From Desulfolinea sp964487745 (GTDB lineage: Bacteria; Chloroflexota; Anaerolineae; Anaerolineales; Villigracilaceae): DNA of 64,000 nucleotides. Location of the stretch: assembly GCA_964487745.1 (NCBI GenBank), contig CAZASG010000003.1:1-64000 (forward strand). Reading direction: 5' to 3'. The position numbers were made by a program, and so were the translations under genes. The notes under the pieces were generated by a model, which saw nothing but the letters and a program-made list of their open reading frames with translations, did no database searches and was not told the origin of the DNA. Below are positions 30,411-37,895 of this stretch, piece after piece (the first letter of the stretch is position 1; each line of letters opens with the position of its first letter).

Positions 30411-32234
30411 TTGAAACCGGGAATTACTCTGGCTAATCGTTATTTAATACAGGAAACCGTTGGGATCGGGGGAATGGGGTCTGTTTATCGTGCACGTGAC
30501 CTACACTTTCCAAATGTAGTAAAGCTTGTGGCCGTGAAAGAGATGGTCAATCTTGCCCCGGATCCCAAAATAAGAGAGACAATTATCCAAAATTTTGAGC
30601 GTGAAGCTAATATCTTGGCAACGCTTACACACCCTTCTATCCCAAGCATTTTTGATTATTTTTCCAATGAAGATCGTTCCTACTTGGTATTGGAATATAT
30701 CAATGGAAGCGATCTCGAAGCAGTAATTAATGAATCTGATGGCTTTCTTTCTTCGAGTCAGGTGGTTTCCTGGGCGATTGAATTATGTGATGTTTTGAGT
30801 TTCTTGCATACGCATAAACCTGATCAAATTATCTTCAGAGATATGAAACCCTCGAATGTAATGATTGATAACCGAGGGCATATTATGCTAGTCGATTTCG
30901 GGATCGCAAAGCAATTTCAGGCTGGGCAAAAAGGGACAATGATTGGCACGGAGGGATATTCTCCGCCAGAGCAATATCGTGGTGAGGCAACCCATCTTGC
31001 TGATATTTACTCATTAGGTGCTACGCTTCATCATTTGTTGACAAAGCGTGATCCCCGTATGGAGCCACCTTTTTCCTTTACAGAACGTTCGATTCGTAAG
31101 ATCAATGAAGAAGTTTCTGCCGAAATTGAAGCTGTTGTGACGAGAGCCCTTGAATACGAGCCCAAAGATCGGTTTAATAGTGTATCTGAAATGAAAAATG
31201 CACTTATGGCAGCTGCACGCCAAACAGGATTGCTTTCAAGGCTGTCGACAAAATCAGCTCCAAATATCCAGCCAGATGGAATTAAGCCCGTTTGGAAATT
31301 TAGGTGCGAGGATGAAATTCGTGGTACACCAGCCTACTTCGACAACACGATTTACATAGGTTGTTATGATAATAACCTTTATGCCCTTAACGCTGCTGAA
31401 GGAACTTTTCAATGGAAGTATGCTGCAGATGGCGGAATTGTTTCCAGACCGGTTATCGCAGAAGGGAATGTCTATTTTGGTTCTGAAGATAAACGCTTGC
31501 ATGTGATTAGTGCACGTACAGGAAAAATAGCGTGGTCTCATTATGCTGAAGCTCCAATCCGATCTTCTCCAAAGATTGCTGAAGGACATGTTTTTATCGG
31601 CTCAGATGACGGTTGCCTTCACGCGGTTAATAGCGTTACAGGACGCTCGGTTTGGGAATTTCATGCTTCTGCAGCTATCCGCTCCACCCCTTTTGTTGGG
31701 CATGACAAGGTCTATTTTGGCTCTGAAAGCGGTGGTTTTTATTGCGTTGATTTTAAAGGTGACCTTCGTTGGCAATTTAAGGCAAAGCGTGCCATAACAT
31801 CGTCTCCGCTAGTTACAGAATATGGTGTTTATTTTGCATCTCTGGATGGTTTCCTATATGCACTTGACCCAAATAACGGATGGGCACTTTGGAAATTCCG
31901 TTTAGGGAAAGGGTCAATTTCATCCCCAACTATTCTTGATCATTTAATTTTTATAGGTGCGGCAGATGGTTTTATTTATGCTGTTGATATGAAAACGGCT
32001 AAGGAAGTATGGCGTTATCGTACAGAACATCAGGTTTCAAGTTCACCGATCCTTTATAAGGATGCGTTATATTGTCCTTCAATAGATGGTCATTTGTATT
32101 GTCTTGAAGCCCGGACTGGACAATTACGCTGGAAATTTGGTGCTGAAGGACCTATTACAGGCTCCGCCTTAGTTTATGATGACATTGTCTATATTGGCTC
32201 TACAGACCATAGAGTTTATGCACTTCTAGCCTGA
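30411..32234 (+). CDS. Ser/Thr protein kinase fused to a PQQ-type beta-propeller
   Basis: The N-terminal kinase domain (about residues 10-265) has the Gly-rich loop VGIGGMGSVYRARD, the ATP lysine in VAVKEM, the catalytic loop FRDMKPSNVM (HRD changed to FRD), LVDFGIAK and GTEGYSPPEQYRGEATHLADIYSLG. From about residue 290 come seven PQQ/outer-membrane-barrel-assembly-like propeller repeats with W-F/Y, G-V/I-YFGS-D and LYALD patterns (for example GKIAWSHYAEAPIRSSPKI). No transmembrane helix separates them, so both domains are cytoplasmic, unlike PASTA kinases. The listed start is TTG; the frame is open back to 30342, and a CTG at 30348 with GTGAGGT upstream would add 21 residues. It begins an operon with a PP2C phosphatase and an FHA protein. 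Confidence 0.9.
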   Translation: MKPGITLANRYLIQETVGIGGMGSVYRARDLHFPNVVKLVAVKEMVNLAPDPKIRETIIQNFEREANILATLTHPSIPSIFDYFSNEDRSYLVLEYINGSDLEAVINESDGFLSSSQVVSWAIELCDVLSFLHTHKPDQIIFRDMKPSNVMIDNRGHIMLVDFGIAKQFQAGQKGTMIGTEGYSPPEQYRGEATHLADIYSLGATLHHLLTKRDPRMEPPFSFTERSIRKINEEVSAEIEAVVTRALEYEPKDRFNSVSEMKNALMAAARQTGLLSRLSTKSAPNIQPDGIKPVWKFRCEDEIRGTPAYFDNTIYIGCYDNNLYALNAAEGTFQWKYAADGGIVSRPVIAEGNVYFGSEDKRLHVISARTGKIAWSHYAEAPIRSSPKIAEGHVFIGSDDGCLHAVNSVTGRSVWEFHASAAIRSTPFVGHDKVYFGSESGGFYCVDFKGDLRWQFKAKRAITSSPLVTEYGVYFASLDGFLYALDPNNGWALWKFRLGKGSISSPTILDHLIFIGAADGFIYAVDMKTAKEVWRYRTEHQVSSSPILYKDALYCPSIDGHLYCLEARTGQLRWKFGAEGPITGSALVYDDIVYIGSTDHRVYALLA

Positions 32235-32247
32235 TGAGGAGCGTTTT

Positions 32248-33150
32248 GTGTTCGAGTTTTTGAAAAAAATATTTAAGCAATCAGAAGAAATAACCCCAGA
32301 AAATGAGACTGTAACCGTTCCACTTTCTCCAGATCAGATCGGAGGTACCAGGGCTTCCCAAAAGGCAAAATATGAATTGCATCAGTTAATTGCAGCAAGT
32401 GGCCAATCTGTTGGCAAACAGCGTGAATTGAACGAAGACAGCCTAATGATCATTAATACGACCTTGGCTGGTAATTCAGGCAATACACCTTTTGGTTTAT
32501 ATATTGTTGCTGATGGGATGGGAGGGCATCAATACGGAGAGGTTGCCAGTAATACCGCAATGCGGACTTTTGGTGGGCATATCATGCGGCAATTTCACTC
32601 CTACCTCTATAATTTGCCAACAATGCCGTTGGACGAACCTCTCCAGGATGTTATGTTTGCTGGCGTTACCCAGGCACAAGAGGCCATTCAGCGTGAAGCC
32701 CCAGGAAGTGGTACCACACTCACCGCAGCGCTTGTGTTGGGGCAGCAAGTCACCATTGCGCACGTTGGTGATAGCCGCGCCTATTCTGTTTATCCAGACG
32801 GGCGTTTCGAGTTGATCACACGTGATCATTCTCTTGTGGGACGTCTCGAAGAACTGGGACAGATCACACCTGAAGAGGCTGCCATTCATCCACAAAAAAA
32901 TGTGCTGTATCGTGCTTTGGGGCAAGGTGAAATATTAGAGCCAGACCTTTTCACAGTTAGTTTTCCACAGCAGGGTATGTTAATGCTTTGTAGCGATGGC
33001 TTATGGGGCGTTTTGAGTGAAAATCAAATGCACGAAGCCATAAAACATGCTGATACACTGGAAGATGCATGTCAGAATCTCGTGAGCGCGGCAAATGCGG
33101 CAGGAGGTCCTGATAATATTTCAGTGATTCTCGTAAAAATGATCGGATAA
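32248..33150 (+). CDS. PP2C-family Ser/Thr protein phosphatase
   Basis: The 300-residue protein starts with GTG at 32248, with an AGGAG site overlapping the kinase stop region. After an N-terminal extension of about 55 residues come the metal-binding PP2C motifs: NEDSLMI, VADGMGGHQYGE, TAALVLGQQVTIAHVGDSRAY, TRDHSLV, CSDGLWGVL and GGPDNISVILV. All acidic metal ligands are present, so it should be active. It most likely reverses phosphorylation by the adjacent kinase, a common kinase-phosphatase pair. It is one base away from the next gene. Confidence 0.94.
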   Translation: MFEFLKKIFKQSEEITPENETVTVPLSPDQIGGTRASQKAKYELHQLIAASGQSVGKQRELNEDSLMIINTTLAGNSGNTPFGLYIVADGMGGHQYGEVASNTAMRTFGGHIMRQFHSYLYNLPTMPLDEPLQDVMFAGVTQAQEAIQREAPGSGTTLTAALVLGQQVTIAHVGDSRAYSVYPDGRFELITRDHSLVGRLEELGQITPEEAAIHPQKNVLYRALGQGEILEPDLFTVSFPQQGMLMLCSDGLWGVLSENQMHEAIKHADTLEDACQNLVSAANAAGGPDNISVILVKMIG

Positions 33151-33151
33151 A

Positions 33152-34630
33152 ATGTCAAACGCGCCAGATTATTATGCGCTCTTGGGCGTATTTCGTGATG
33201 CAACCCCTGAAGAAATTAAGCGAGCCTATTTCGAGGCTGCACAACGTTTGCATCCAGATAAAAATGAAGCTCCTGGCGAAACAGAAATATTTCTTGATGT
33301 GCAACAAGCATATGATATTCTGTCTAACCCTGAGAAAAGAGCAGAATACGATGAATCATTAGCTCCGGAAGAGAAAAATCTTGCTCCAATCGTGCAGCGA
33401 GTTTCATTCAGCCGAGAAAGTGTTGTTCGTCTAAACGAGACCCAACTGATCTACGCGCTTCTGGAATGGAAGCCACGTCAAAATGAAAGAGAAGTAGATT
33501 CCCCTCCGCTAAATATCTGCCTCGTTCTGGATCGGTCCACATCGATGAAAGGCACCAATATCGAAATGGTGAAAGCTGCTGCCCTTCATCTGGTCCGCAA
33601 TCTCCGTGATGGGGATTTGCTCAGTATCGTGACTTTTAGTGATCGCGCTGAGCTCTTGATCCCGGCTTCGGCAAAACCAGATCGCTGGAAGATTGAGACT
33701 AAAGTACGAACGATTCTCCCCGATGGCGGGACGGAAATATTGCAAGGATTGCAGAAAGGCGTTCGTGAGGTTCGGAAGAATATCTCTGACGAACGTATTA
33801 ACCATGTTGTTCTTCTTACTGATGGACAAACGTATGGCGATGAAGAGCCTGCCTTGGCGTTAGCTGAAGAAGCTGTAGAATTGGGGATAGGAATCAGTGG
33901 CTTAGGAATTGGAAAAGAATGGAATGACGTTTTCTTGGATGAGCTCGCTGCCAAAACGGGTAGTAGCAGTCGTTATATTAGTGAACCAAGAGAAATTCAA
34001 GAGTTTCTGGAAGAAAAATTCAGGCAGCTAACGATGGTCTATGCTGAAAACCTTGAGTTGAAATTTGAGACATCGCCAAATATTCGATTAAGCTATATTT
34101 TTCGCCTTCAACCAAATGCCTCGCACATTCCCCCTCAAAGCCCTATTCCTCTGGGCCTTCTCTTGCGCGATTTGCCTTTGAGCCTTTTGCTTGAATTTGA
34201 AGTGAGCCCAAATGCAATATTGGATAATGAAGTTTCATTACTAGCAGGGTCACTACGCTACAATATTCCTTCCCAGATAATGTCAAATCCTCCCTTACGA
34301 ATATTGCTCTCGCGCAAAATTACAGAAAAAGCGAACCCTGCTCCCCCTGCACCTGCCCTCATCAATGCCCTTATTAAATTGAATTTATACCGTATGCAGG
34401 AAAAAGCTCAAGAAGATGCAGCAGCAGGAAATCACGCCGATGCTGCGCGACGTTTGCAGCATCTCGCGACACATCTTGTTTCACAGGGAGAGCGAAGCAT
34501 GGCGCAAACAGTTTTGCTTGAAGCAGAATATTTACAGCAAAAGCATGAGTTTTCGGAAGAAGGTCGTAAAAATATTAAATACGGTACACGGGCATTACTT
34601 CTTCCGACAGGAAAAGGAAGTGAGTTATGA
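33152..34630 (+). CDS. J-domain / von Willebrand factor A fusion protein
   Basis: The 492-residue protein starts with a J domain (residues 5-65: YYALLGV, the Hsp70-stimulating HPD in LHPDKNE, QAYDILSNPEKRAEYDE). A VWA domain follows (about 110-300) with an intact MIDAS: DRSTSMKG, the threonine in DGGTEILQ and LLTDGQTYGD. The C-terminal 190 residues resemble the beta/helical extension of secreted VWA proteins but there is no signal peptide, so it acts in the cytoplasm. The J domain would recruit DnaK while the VWA domain binds a metal-dependent partner. It lies between the phosphatase and the FHA gene, overlapping the latter by four bases. Confidence 0.88.
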   Translation: MSNAPDYYALLGVFRDATPEEIKRAYFEAAQRLHPDKNEAPGETEIFLDVQQAYDILSNPEKRAEYDESLAPEEKNLAPIVQRVSFSRESVVRLNETQLIYALLEWKPRQNEREVDSPPLNICLVLDRSTSMKGTNIEMVKAAALHLVRNLRDGDLLSIVTFSDRAELLIPASAKPDRWKIETKVRTILPDGGTEILQGLQKGVREVRKNISDERINHVVLLTDGQTYGDEEPALALAEEAVELGIGISGLGIGKEWNDVFLDELAAKTGSSSRYISEPREIQEFLEEKFRQLTMVYAENLELKFETSPNIRLSYIFRLQPNASHIPPQSPIPLGLLLRDLPLSLLLEFEVSPNAILDNEVSLLAGSLRYNIPSQIMSNPPLRILLSRKITEKANPAPPAPALINALIKLNLYRMQEKAQEDAAAGNHADAARRLQHLATHLVSQGERSMAQTVLLEAEYLQQKHEFSEEGRKNIKYGTRALLLPTGKGSEL

Positions 34631-35130
34631 TCATGTGTCCTACTTGTCAACACCATGAGGTGGAAGGCGCTTTATTTTGTAGCGAATGTGGAGCGCAATT
34701 GGTAAACGTGCAAAAATTGGTTACACAAAATATCGGAACCAATGAGATGAGAGGGGACCTTGCACAGATATCCCAGGATCAGCATTATGAGAAAAAAACG
34801 TCGGGGACGATTACCCTTCAAGTTTTAGATGGAGGACAATTCCTGCCTCTTGCAGATCGAAGTGAGTTTACAATGGGACGTGTTAGCGATGGGCAGCCCA
34901 TTATGCCCGATATCGATCTGACTACTTATAAGGCATATGAAAACGGGGTTTCTCGTCTCCACGCGGTGCTTAAGAAGAAAGAAAAAGAGATCGTTATCAT
35001 GGATCTAGGATCTTCCAACGGCACCTATGTTAATGGGACGCGTCTCACACCTGAAACGGAATACCCCTTACATCATGGTAGTATCATTTCTTTAGGAAAA
35101 CTAAAATTACAATTTCTCTTGCAGGGTTAA
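34627..35130 (+). CDS. Zinc-ribbon / FHA domain protein
   Basis: The 167-residue protein has an N-terminal zinc ribbon (CPTCQHHEV...FCSECGAQL), a linker of about 40 residues that could be phosphorylated, and a C-terminal FHA domain: FTMGRVSDG, SRLHAVLKK and DLGSSNGTYVNGTRL carry the Arg, Ser and Asn that bind phosphothreonine. It is the phosphopeptide-reading component of the operon and a likely target of its kinase, as GarA/FhaA-type proteins are. It overlaps the J-VWA gene by four bases (ATGA) and is followed by 73 non-coding bases. Confidence 0.92.
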   Translation: MIMCPTCQHHEVEGALFCSECGAQLVNVQKLVTQNIGTNEMRGDLAQISQDQHYEKKTSGTITLQVLDGGQFLPLADRSEFTMGRVSDGQPIMPDIDLTTYKAYENGVSRLHAVLKKKEKEIVIMDLGSSNGTYVNGTRLTPETEYPLHHGSIISLGKLKLQFLLQG

Positions 35131-35203
35131 ATAAATTTTTGAAGCAATATATCTTTTTTTCGCTCTAAATTCAATACCCTAAAGAGAATAAAGGAAGGCA
35201 AAT

Positions 35204-35446
35204 ATGGCGTATAACGTTATCTTGCATGTTTCAGGAGAAATCCCGATCTTTGGCGAAGTTGAAGAGCTTCCCGGACCTCAAGATACAGTTCTTGTTGTAA
35301 GTAATCCTCGTACTCGTGAAGGGAAAGACCTTCACTATATTCAGGAAGATGTTGTTCAGGTTATTTGGCCCATTAGTAAGATCAATTTTATTGAAATCTT
35401 GCAAGGCGAAGAGGAAGAGCAAATTATTGGCTTTGTGAGGGAGTAG
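35204..35446 (+). CDS. Small protein of unknown function
   Basis: The protein has 80 residues, with AAGGAAGG a few bases upstream of the ATG. Predicted mainly beta: VILHVSGEIPIFGEVEELP, TVLVVSNPR, VVQVIWPISKINFIEIL, ending in an acidic segment. The pattern recalls small SH3-like or split-barrel proteins, but I do not recognise the family. It sits two bases before the response regulator and after the FHA gene, which suggests a part in the same signalling unit. Confidence 0.75.
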   Translation: MAYNVILHVSGEIPIFGEVEELPGPQDTVLVVSNPRTREGKDLHYIQEDVVQVIWPISKINFIEILQGEEEEQIIGFVRE

Positions 35447-35448
35447 AA

Positions 35449-36171
35449 ATGTCTAAGCAATTTGAACGTCGAAAAATTTTGGTTGTTGATGATGAAGAGC
35501 GGATGGTACGCTTTATTCGCTTGAATCTTGAACATGATGGTTTCCTTGTTAGCGAGGCATTCAACGGAAAGGAAGCGATTCAGCAGTTGCGGGATGTTGC
35601 CCCGGATGTGATCTTGCTGGATGTAATGATGCCCGATCTGGATGGATTTGAAGTTTTGCAGATGATCCGTGAAACGAGTAAGGTGCCTGTTTTGATGTTA
35701 ACCGCCAAAGGAGAAGAGGACGATCGCGTCCGTGGACTTGAGCTTGGTGCGGATGACTACATCACTAAGCCTTTTAGCCCCCGAGAAATGGTGAGCCGTG
35801 TAAAAGCTGTTTTGCGGCGCACAGAATCTGCGAGCGGTTCAATGCACGGCCTGATCGAAGTGGACGACCGTCTTAAGATCGATTTTGACCGTCGCGAGAT
35901 CTGGTTGGAAGGGAAGATCGTAAAATTACGCCCGACCGAATATCGCTTGCTTTATCATCTCGTGCAGAATGCCGGATGGGTGATCTCACATGATCAGTTA
36001 TTGACAAAGGTCTGGGGCTATGAGTATCGTGATGAGCCGCATTACGTTCGCTTGTATATCAATTACTTGCGCAAAAAACTCGAAGCGGACCCCGCTAACC
36101 CCAAATATATATTGACAGAACGAGGCGTTGGTTATCGTTTTGTTGATTTTCGGAGAGAAGCAAATTCTTGA
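35449..36171 (+). CDS. OmpR/PhoB-family response regulator
   Basis: The 240-residue protein has the receiver motifs VVDDEERMVRFIRL, LLDVMMPDLDGFE and YITKPFSPREM, then a winged helix-turn-helix from about residue 135 (LRPTEYRLLYHLVQNAG, SHDQLLTKVWGYEY, ILTERGVGYRFVD). It is complete. No kinase is next to it; the histidine kinase partner may be encoded elsewhere. In this position it could be phosphorylated by a Ser/Thr kinase or serve the same stimulus. It is the last gene of the operon. Confidence 0.95.
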   Translation: MSKQFERRKILVVDDEERMVRFIRLNLEHDGFLVSEAFNGKEAIQQLRDVAPDVILLDVMMPDLDGFEVLQMIRETSKVPVLMLTAKGEEDDRVRGLELGADDYITKPFSPREMVSRVKAVLRRTESASGSMHGLIEVDDRLKIDFDRREIWLEGKIVKLRPTEYRLLYHLVQNAGWVISHDQLLTKVWGYEYRDEPHYVRLYINYLRKKLEADPANPKYILTERGVGYRFVDFRREANS

Positions 36172-36256
36172 GAAAGAATTTTGAGAGGCCTCAGCAAGCC
36201 TGAATACACGTTTGAAGCGGAAGATTGGATGACAAGATTGCAAGAAAAGCAGCCTC

Positions 36257-36285
36257 TTGTCATCTATTCGTCTCTAAACTATACT
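36257..36285 (+). promoter_or_regulatory. Promoter of the LuxR-type regulator gene
   Basis: TTGTCA (36257-36262), a 17-base spacer and TATACT (36280-36285). The leader would be about 26 bases, with GGAGAAAG before the ATG at 36318. Confidence 0.65.
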
Positions 36286-36317
36286 TCTTTACGTATTTCG
36301 GAGTTATTGGAGAAAGA

Positions 36318-36977
36318 ATGGCAAAACAACGTATTATATTAGTGGACGATCACGAAGTCGTCCGCATTGGGTTGAAATCTTTACTTGATCGACATCCTGA
36401 TTTTGAAGTCGTTGGGGAAGCAAGCTCGGCACGTGAAGCGATTGAGAAAACAGCCAGCCTTAAGCCTGACGTCGTCGTAATGGATATTCGTTTACCGGGT
36501 GTTTCTGGAATTGATGCTTGTGAAGAGATCGTTAAGCGCTTTCCTGAGATCAAGGTGTTGATGCTGACTTCATATGCAGAGGATGAGATGCTCTTCTCAG
36601 CGATCCGCGCGGGGGCTTCAGGATATGTGCTAAAGCAGATCGGCAGTGATGATCTTGTAAAGGCACTGGAATCGGTCGGTAGCGGTGAAGGTTTGCTTGA
36701 TCCGGCAGTAACGCAGCGTGTTTTCCAGGAAGTGCGTCGTGCTGTACGTGAAGAAGAGGCCTCGGCTTTTGCCAATTTGAGCCAGCAGGAAAAACATGTT
36801 CTGCAGTTGGTCTCTGAAGGTAAGACCAATCGCGAGATCGCGAAGGCACTTTTCCTCGGCGAAGGGACGGTGAGAAATTACGTCAGTAGCATCCTTTCGA
36901 AGCTGGGAGTGAATAACCGTGCTGAGGCTGCTGCTTATGCTGTAGAGCACAGCTTGAAAGAATATATTGAGATGTAA
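36318..36977 (+). CDS. NarL/DevR-type response regulator
   Basis: The start is ATG at 36318, next to GGAGAAAG; an earlier in-frame start lies upstream of the promoter -10 box and adds an unrelated sequence. The 219-residue protein has a receiver domain (ILVDDHEVVRIGLKSLL, VVMDIRLPGVSG, YVLKQIG) and a LuxR helix-turn-helix (LSQQEKHVLQLVSEGKTNREI, LGEGTVRNYVSSILSKLG), closest in style to DevR/DosR. It is transcribed alone and followed by a strong terminator. No kinase partner is adjacent. Confidence 0.95.
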   Translation: MAKQRIILVDDHEVVRIGLKSLLDRHPDFEVVGEASSAREAIEKTASLKPDVVVMDIRLPGVSGIDACEEIVKRFPEIKVLMLTSYAEDEMLFSAIRAGASGYVLKQIGSDDLVKALESVGSGEGLLDPAVTQRVFQEVRRAVREEEASAFANLSQQEKHVLQLVSEGKTNREIAKALFLGEGTVRNYVSSILSKLGVNNRAEAAAYAVEHSLKEYIEM

Positions 36978-36997
36978 GTCTGTATCTTGAAAAAAGT

Positions 36998-37030
36998 AAA
37001 ACCCCGAAAGGAAAAGCTTTCGGGGTTTTT
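36998..37030 (+). terminator. Bidirectional intrinsic terminator
   Basis: A 13-bp stem (36998-37010 with 37017-37029), a 6-base loop and a T tract on the right. It lies between the convergent regulator and diacylglycerol kinase genes, so it can serve both. Confidence 0.88.
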
Positions 37031-37056
37031 GTGTTTATGCCTTGTAGTACAGGACT

Positions 37057-37440
37057 TCATAAGTGGAGAGATTGTAGTTTTTCCCATAGTGGGGGAGCGA
37101 GGATGAGTAAGCCGACTAGAACGGCTGTGATCGCGGCTAATAAAACGCCAGCTGCGCTGACATCTTTGCTGGCTTTGGCAAGGGGATGTTTTTCCGGGCT
37201 GACTAAGTCAATAACATTTTCTATAGCTGTATTGAAAAACTCAGCGGCCCAAACAATAACGATGGTAAGCAGCAAAACCGCCCAATCACGCGCAGGGAGT
37301 TTTAGCCAAATAGCGAGAGTGATCACACAAACACTAATAAAAGCATGGATCCAACTATTGGGCTCATTTTTCAAAACAAAAGCCCAGCCTTCAAAAGCGT
37401 AGCCAAAGGCGCGTAGACGAGCCAAGATAAATTCTTTCAT
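37057..37440 (-). CDS. dgkA: Diacylglycerol/undecaprenol kinase family protein
   Basis: The start is ATG at 37440-37438, overlapping the ybeY stop (ATGA); the longer open frame has no family similarity. The 127-residue protein has three membrane helices and the DgkA signature: AFEGWAFVLKNEPN near the start and WAAEFFNTAIENVIDLV, where the Glu-Asn cluster binds Mg-ATP. The Gram-positive-type DgkA phosphorylates undecaprenol, recycling the carrier lipid for cell-wall synthesis. It is co-transcribed with ybeY and the PgpH-like gene, an arrangement widely conserved in bacteria. Confidence 0.93.
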   Translation of the reverse strand: MKEFILARLRAFGYAFEGWAFVLKNEPNSWIHAFISVCVITLAIWLKLPARDWAVLLLTIVIVWAAEFFNTAIENVIDLVSPEKHPLAKASKDVSAAGVLLAAITAVLVGLLILAPPLWEKLQSLHL

Positions 37441-37895
37441 ATTTCCTGAATTGTAATCCCTGATAGACCGAGCCGCGCCAGGATTTTGTCTTGAGCAGCC
37501 CACATTTGGGCCTTCTCTTCGGTTTTAGCGTGGTCGTGCCCTAGTAGATGGAGAATGCCATGAATCACGAGTAGTTGAACTTCGGCTTCGAGGGGATGCC
37601 CACCATTTTTGGCTTGTTTTGCAGCACGTTGCATTGAAATCACGATGTCGCCAAGATAAAGGAAACCAGTTTCGGGGTTGTGTTCGTTCGCTTCGAAGGA
37701 AAGCACATCGGTTGGTTTGTCGAAGCCGCGATAATCTCGGTTCAGTGTTCGGATATCTTCATCATTGGTGAGAAGGATAGTGAGCGACGCATTTTCAGGG
37801 GCGCTCTGTTCTTTAAGTGCAGTGCGGGCAGCATTTTTAAGCAATGCATCATCCAGCCTTTTGGCGTTTTTATTGTGATATTGAATATCAATCAT
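37437..37895 (-). CDS. ybeY: Endoribonuclease YbeY
   Basis: The 152-residue protein has the zinc-binding motif HGILHLLGHDH and preceding features TIDYRGFDKPTDVLSFE-like and YLGDIVIS. YbeY is a single-strand endoribonuclease needed for 16S rRNA 3' maturation and ribosome quality control. It overlaps the 5' end of dgkA by four bases and the 3' end of the PgpH-like gene by eight. Confidence 0.95.
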   Translation of the reverse strand: MIDIQYHNKNAKRLDDALLKNAARTALKEQSAPENASLTILLTNDEDIRTLNRDYRGFDKPTDVLSFEANEHNPETGFLYLGDIVISMQRAAKQAKNGGHPLEAEVQLLVIHGILHLLGHDHAKTEEKAQMWAAQDKILARLGLSGITIQEI

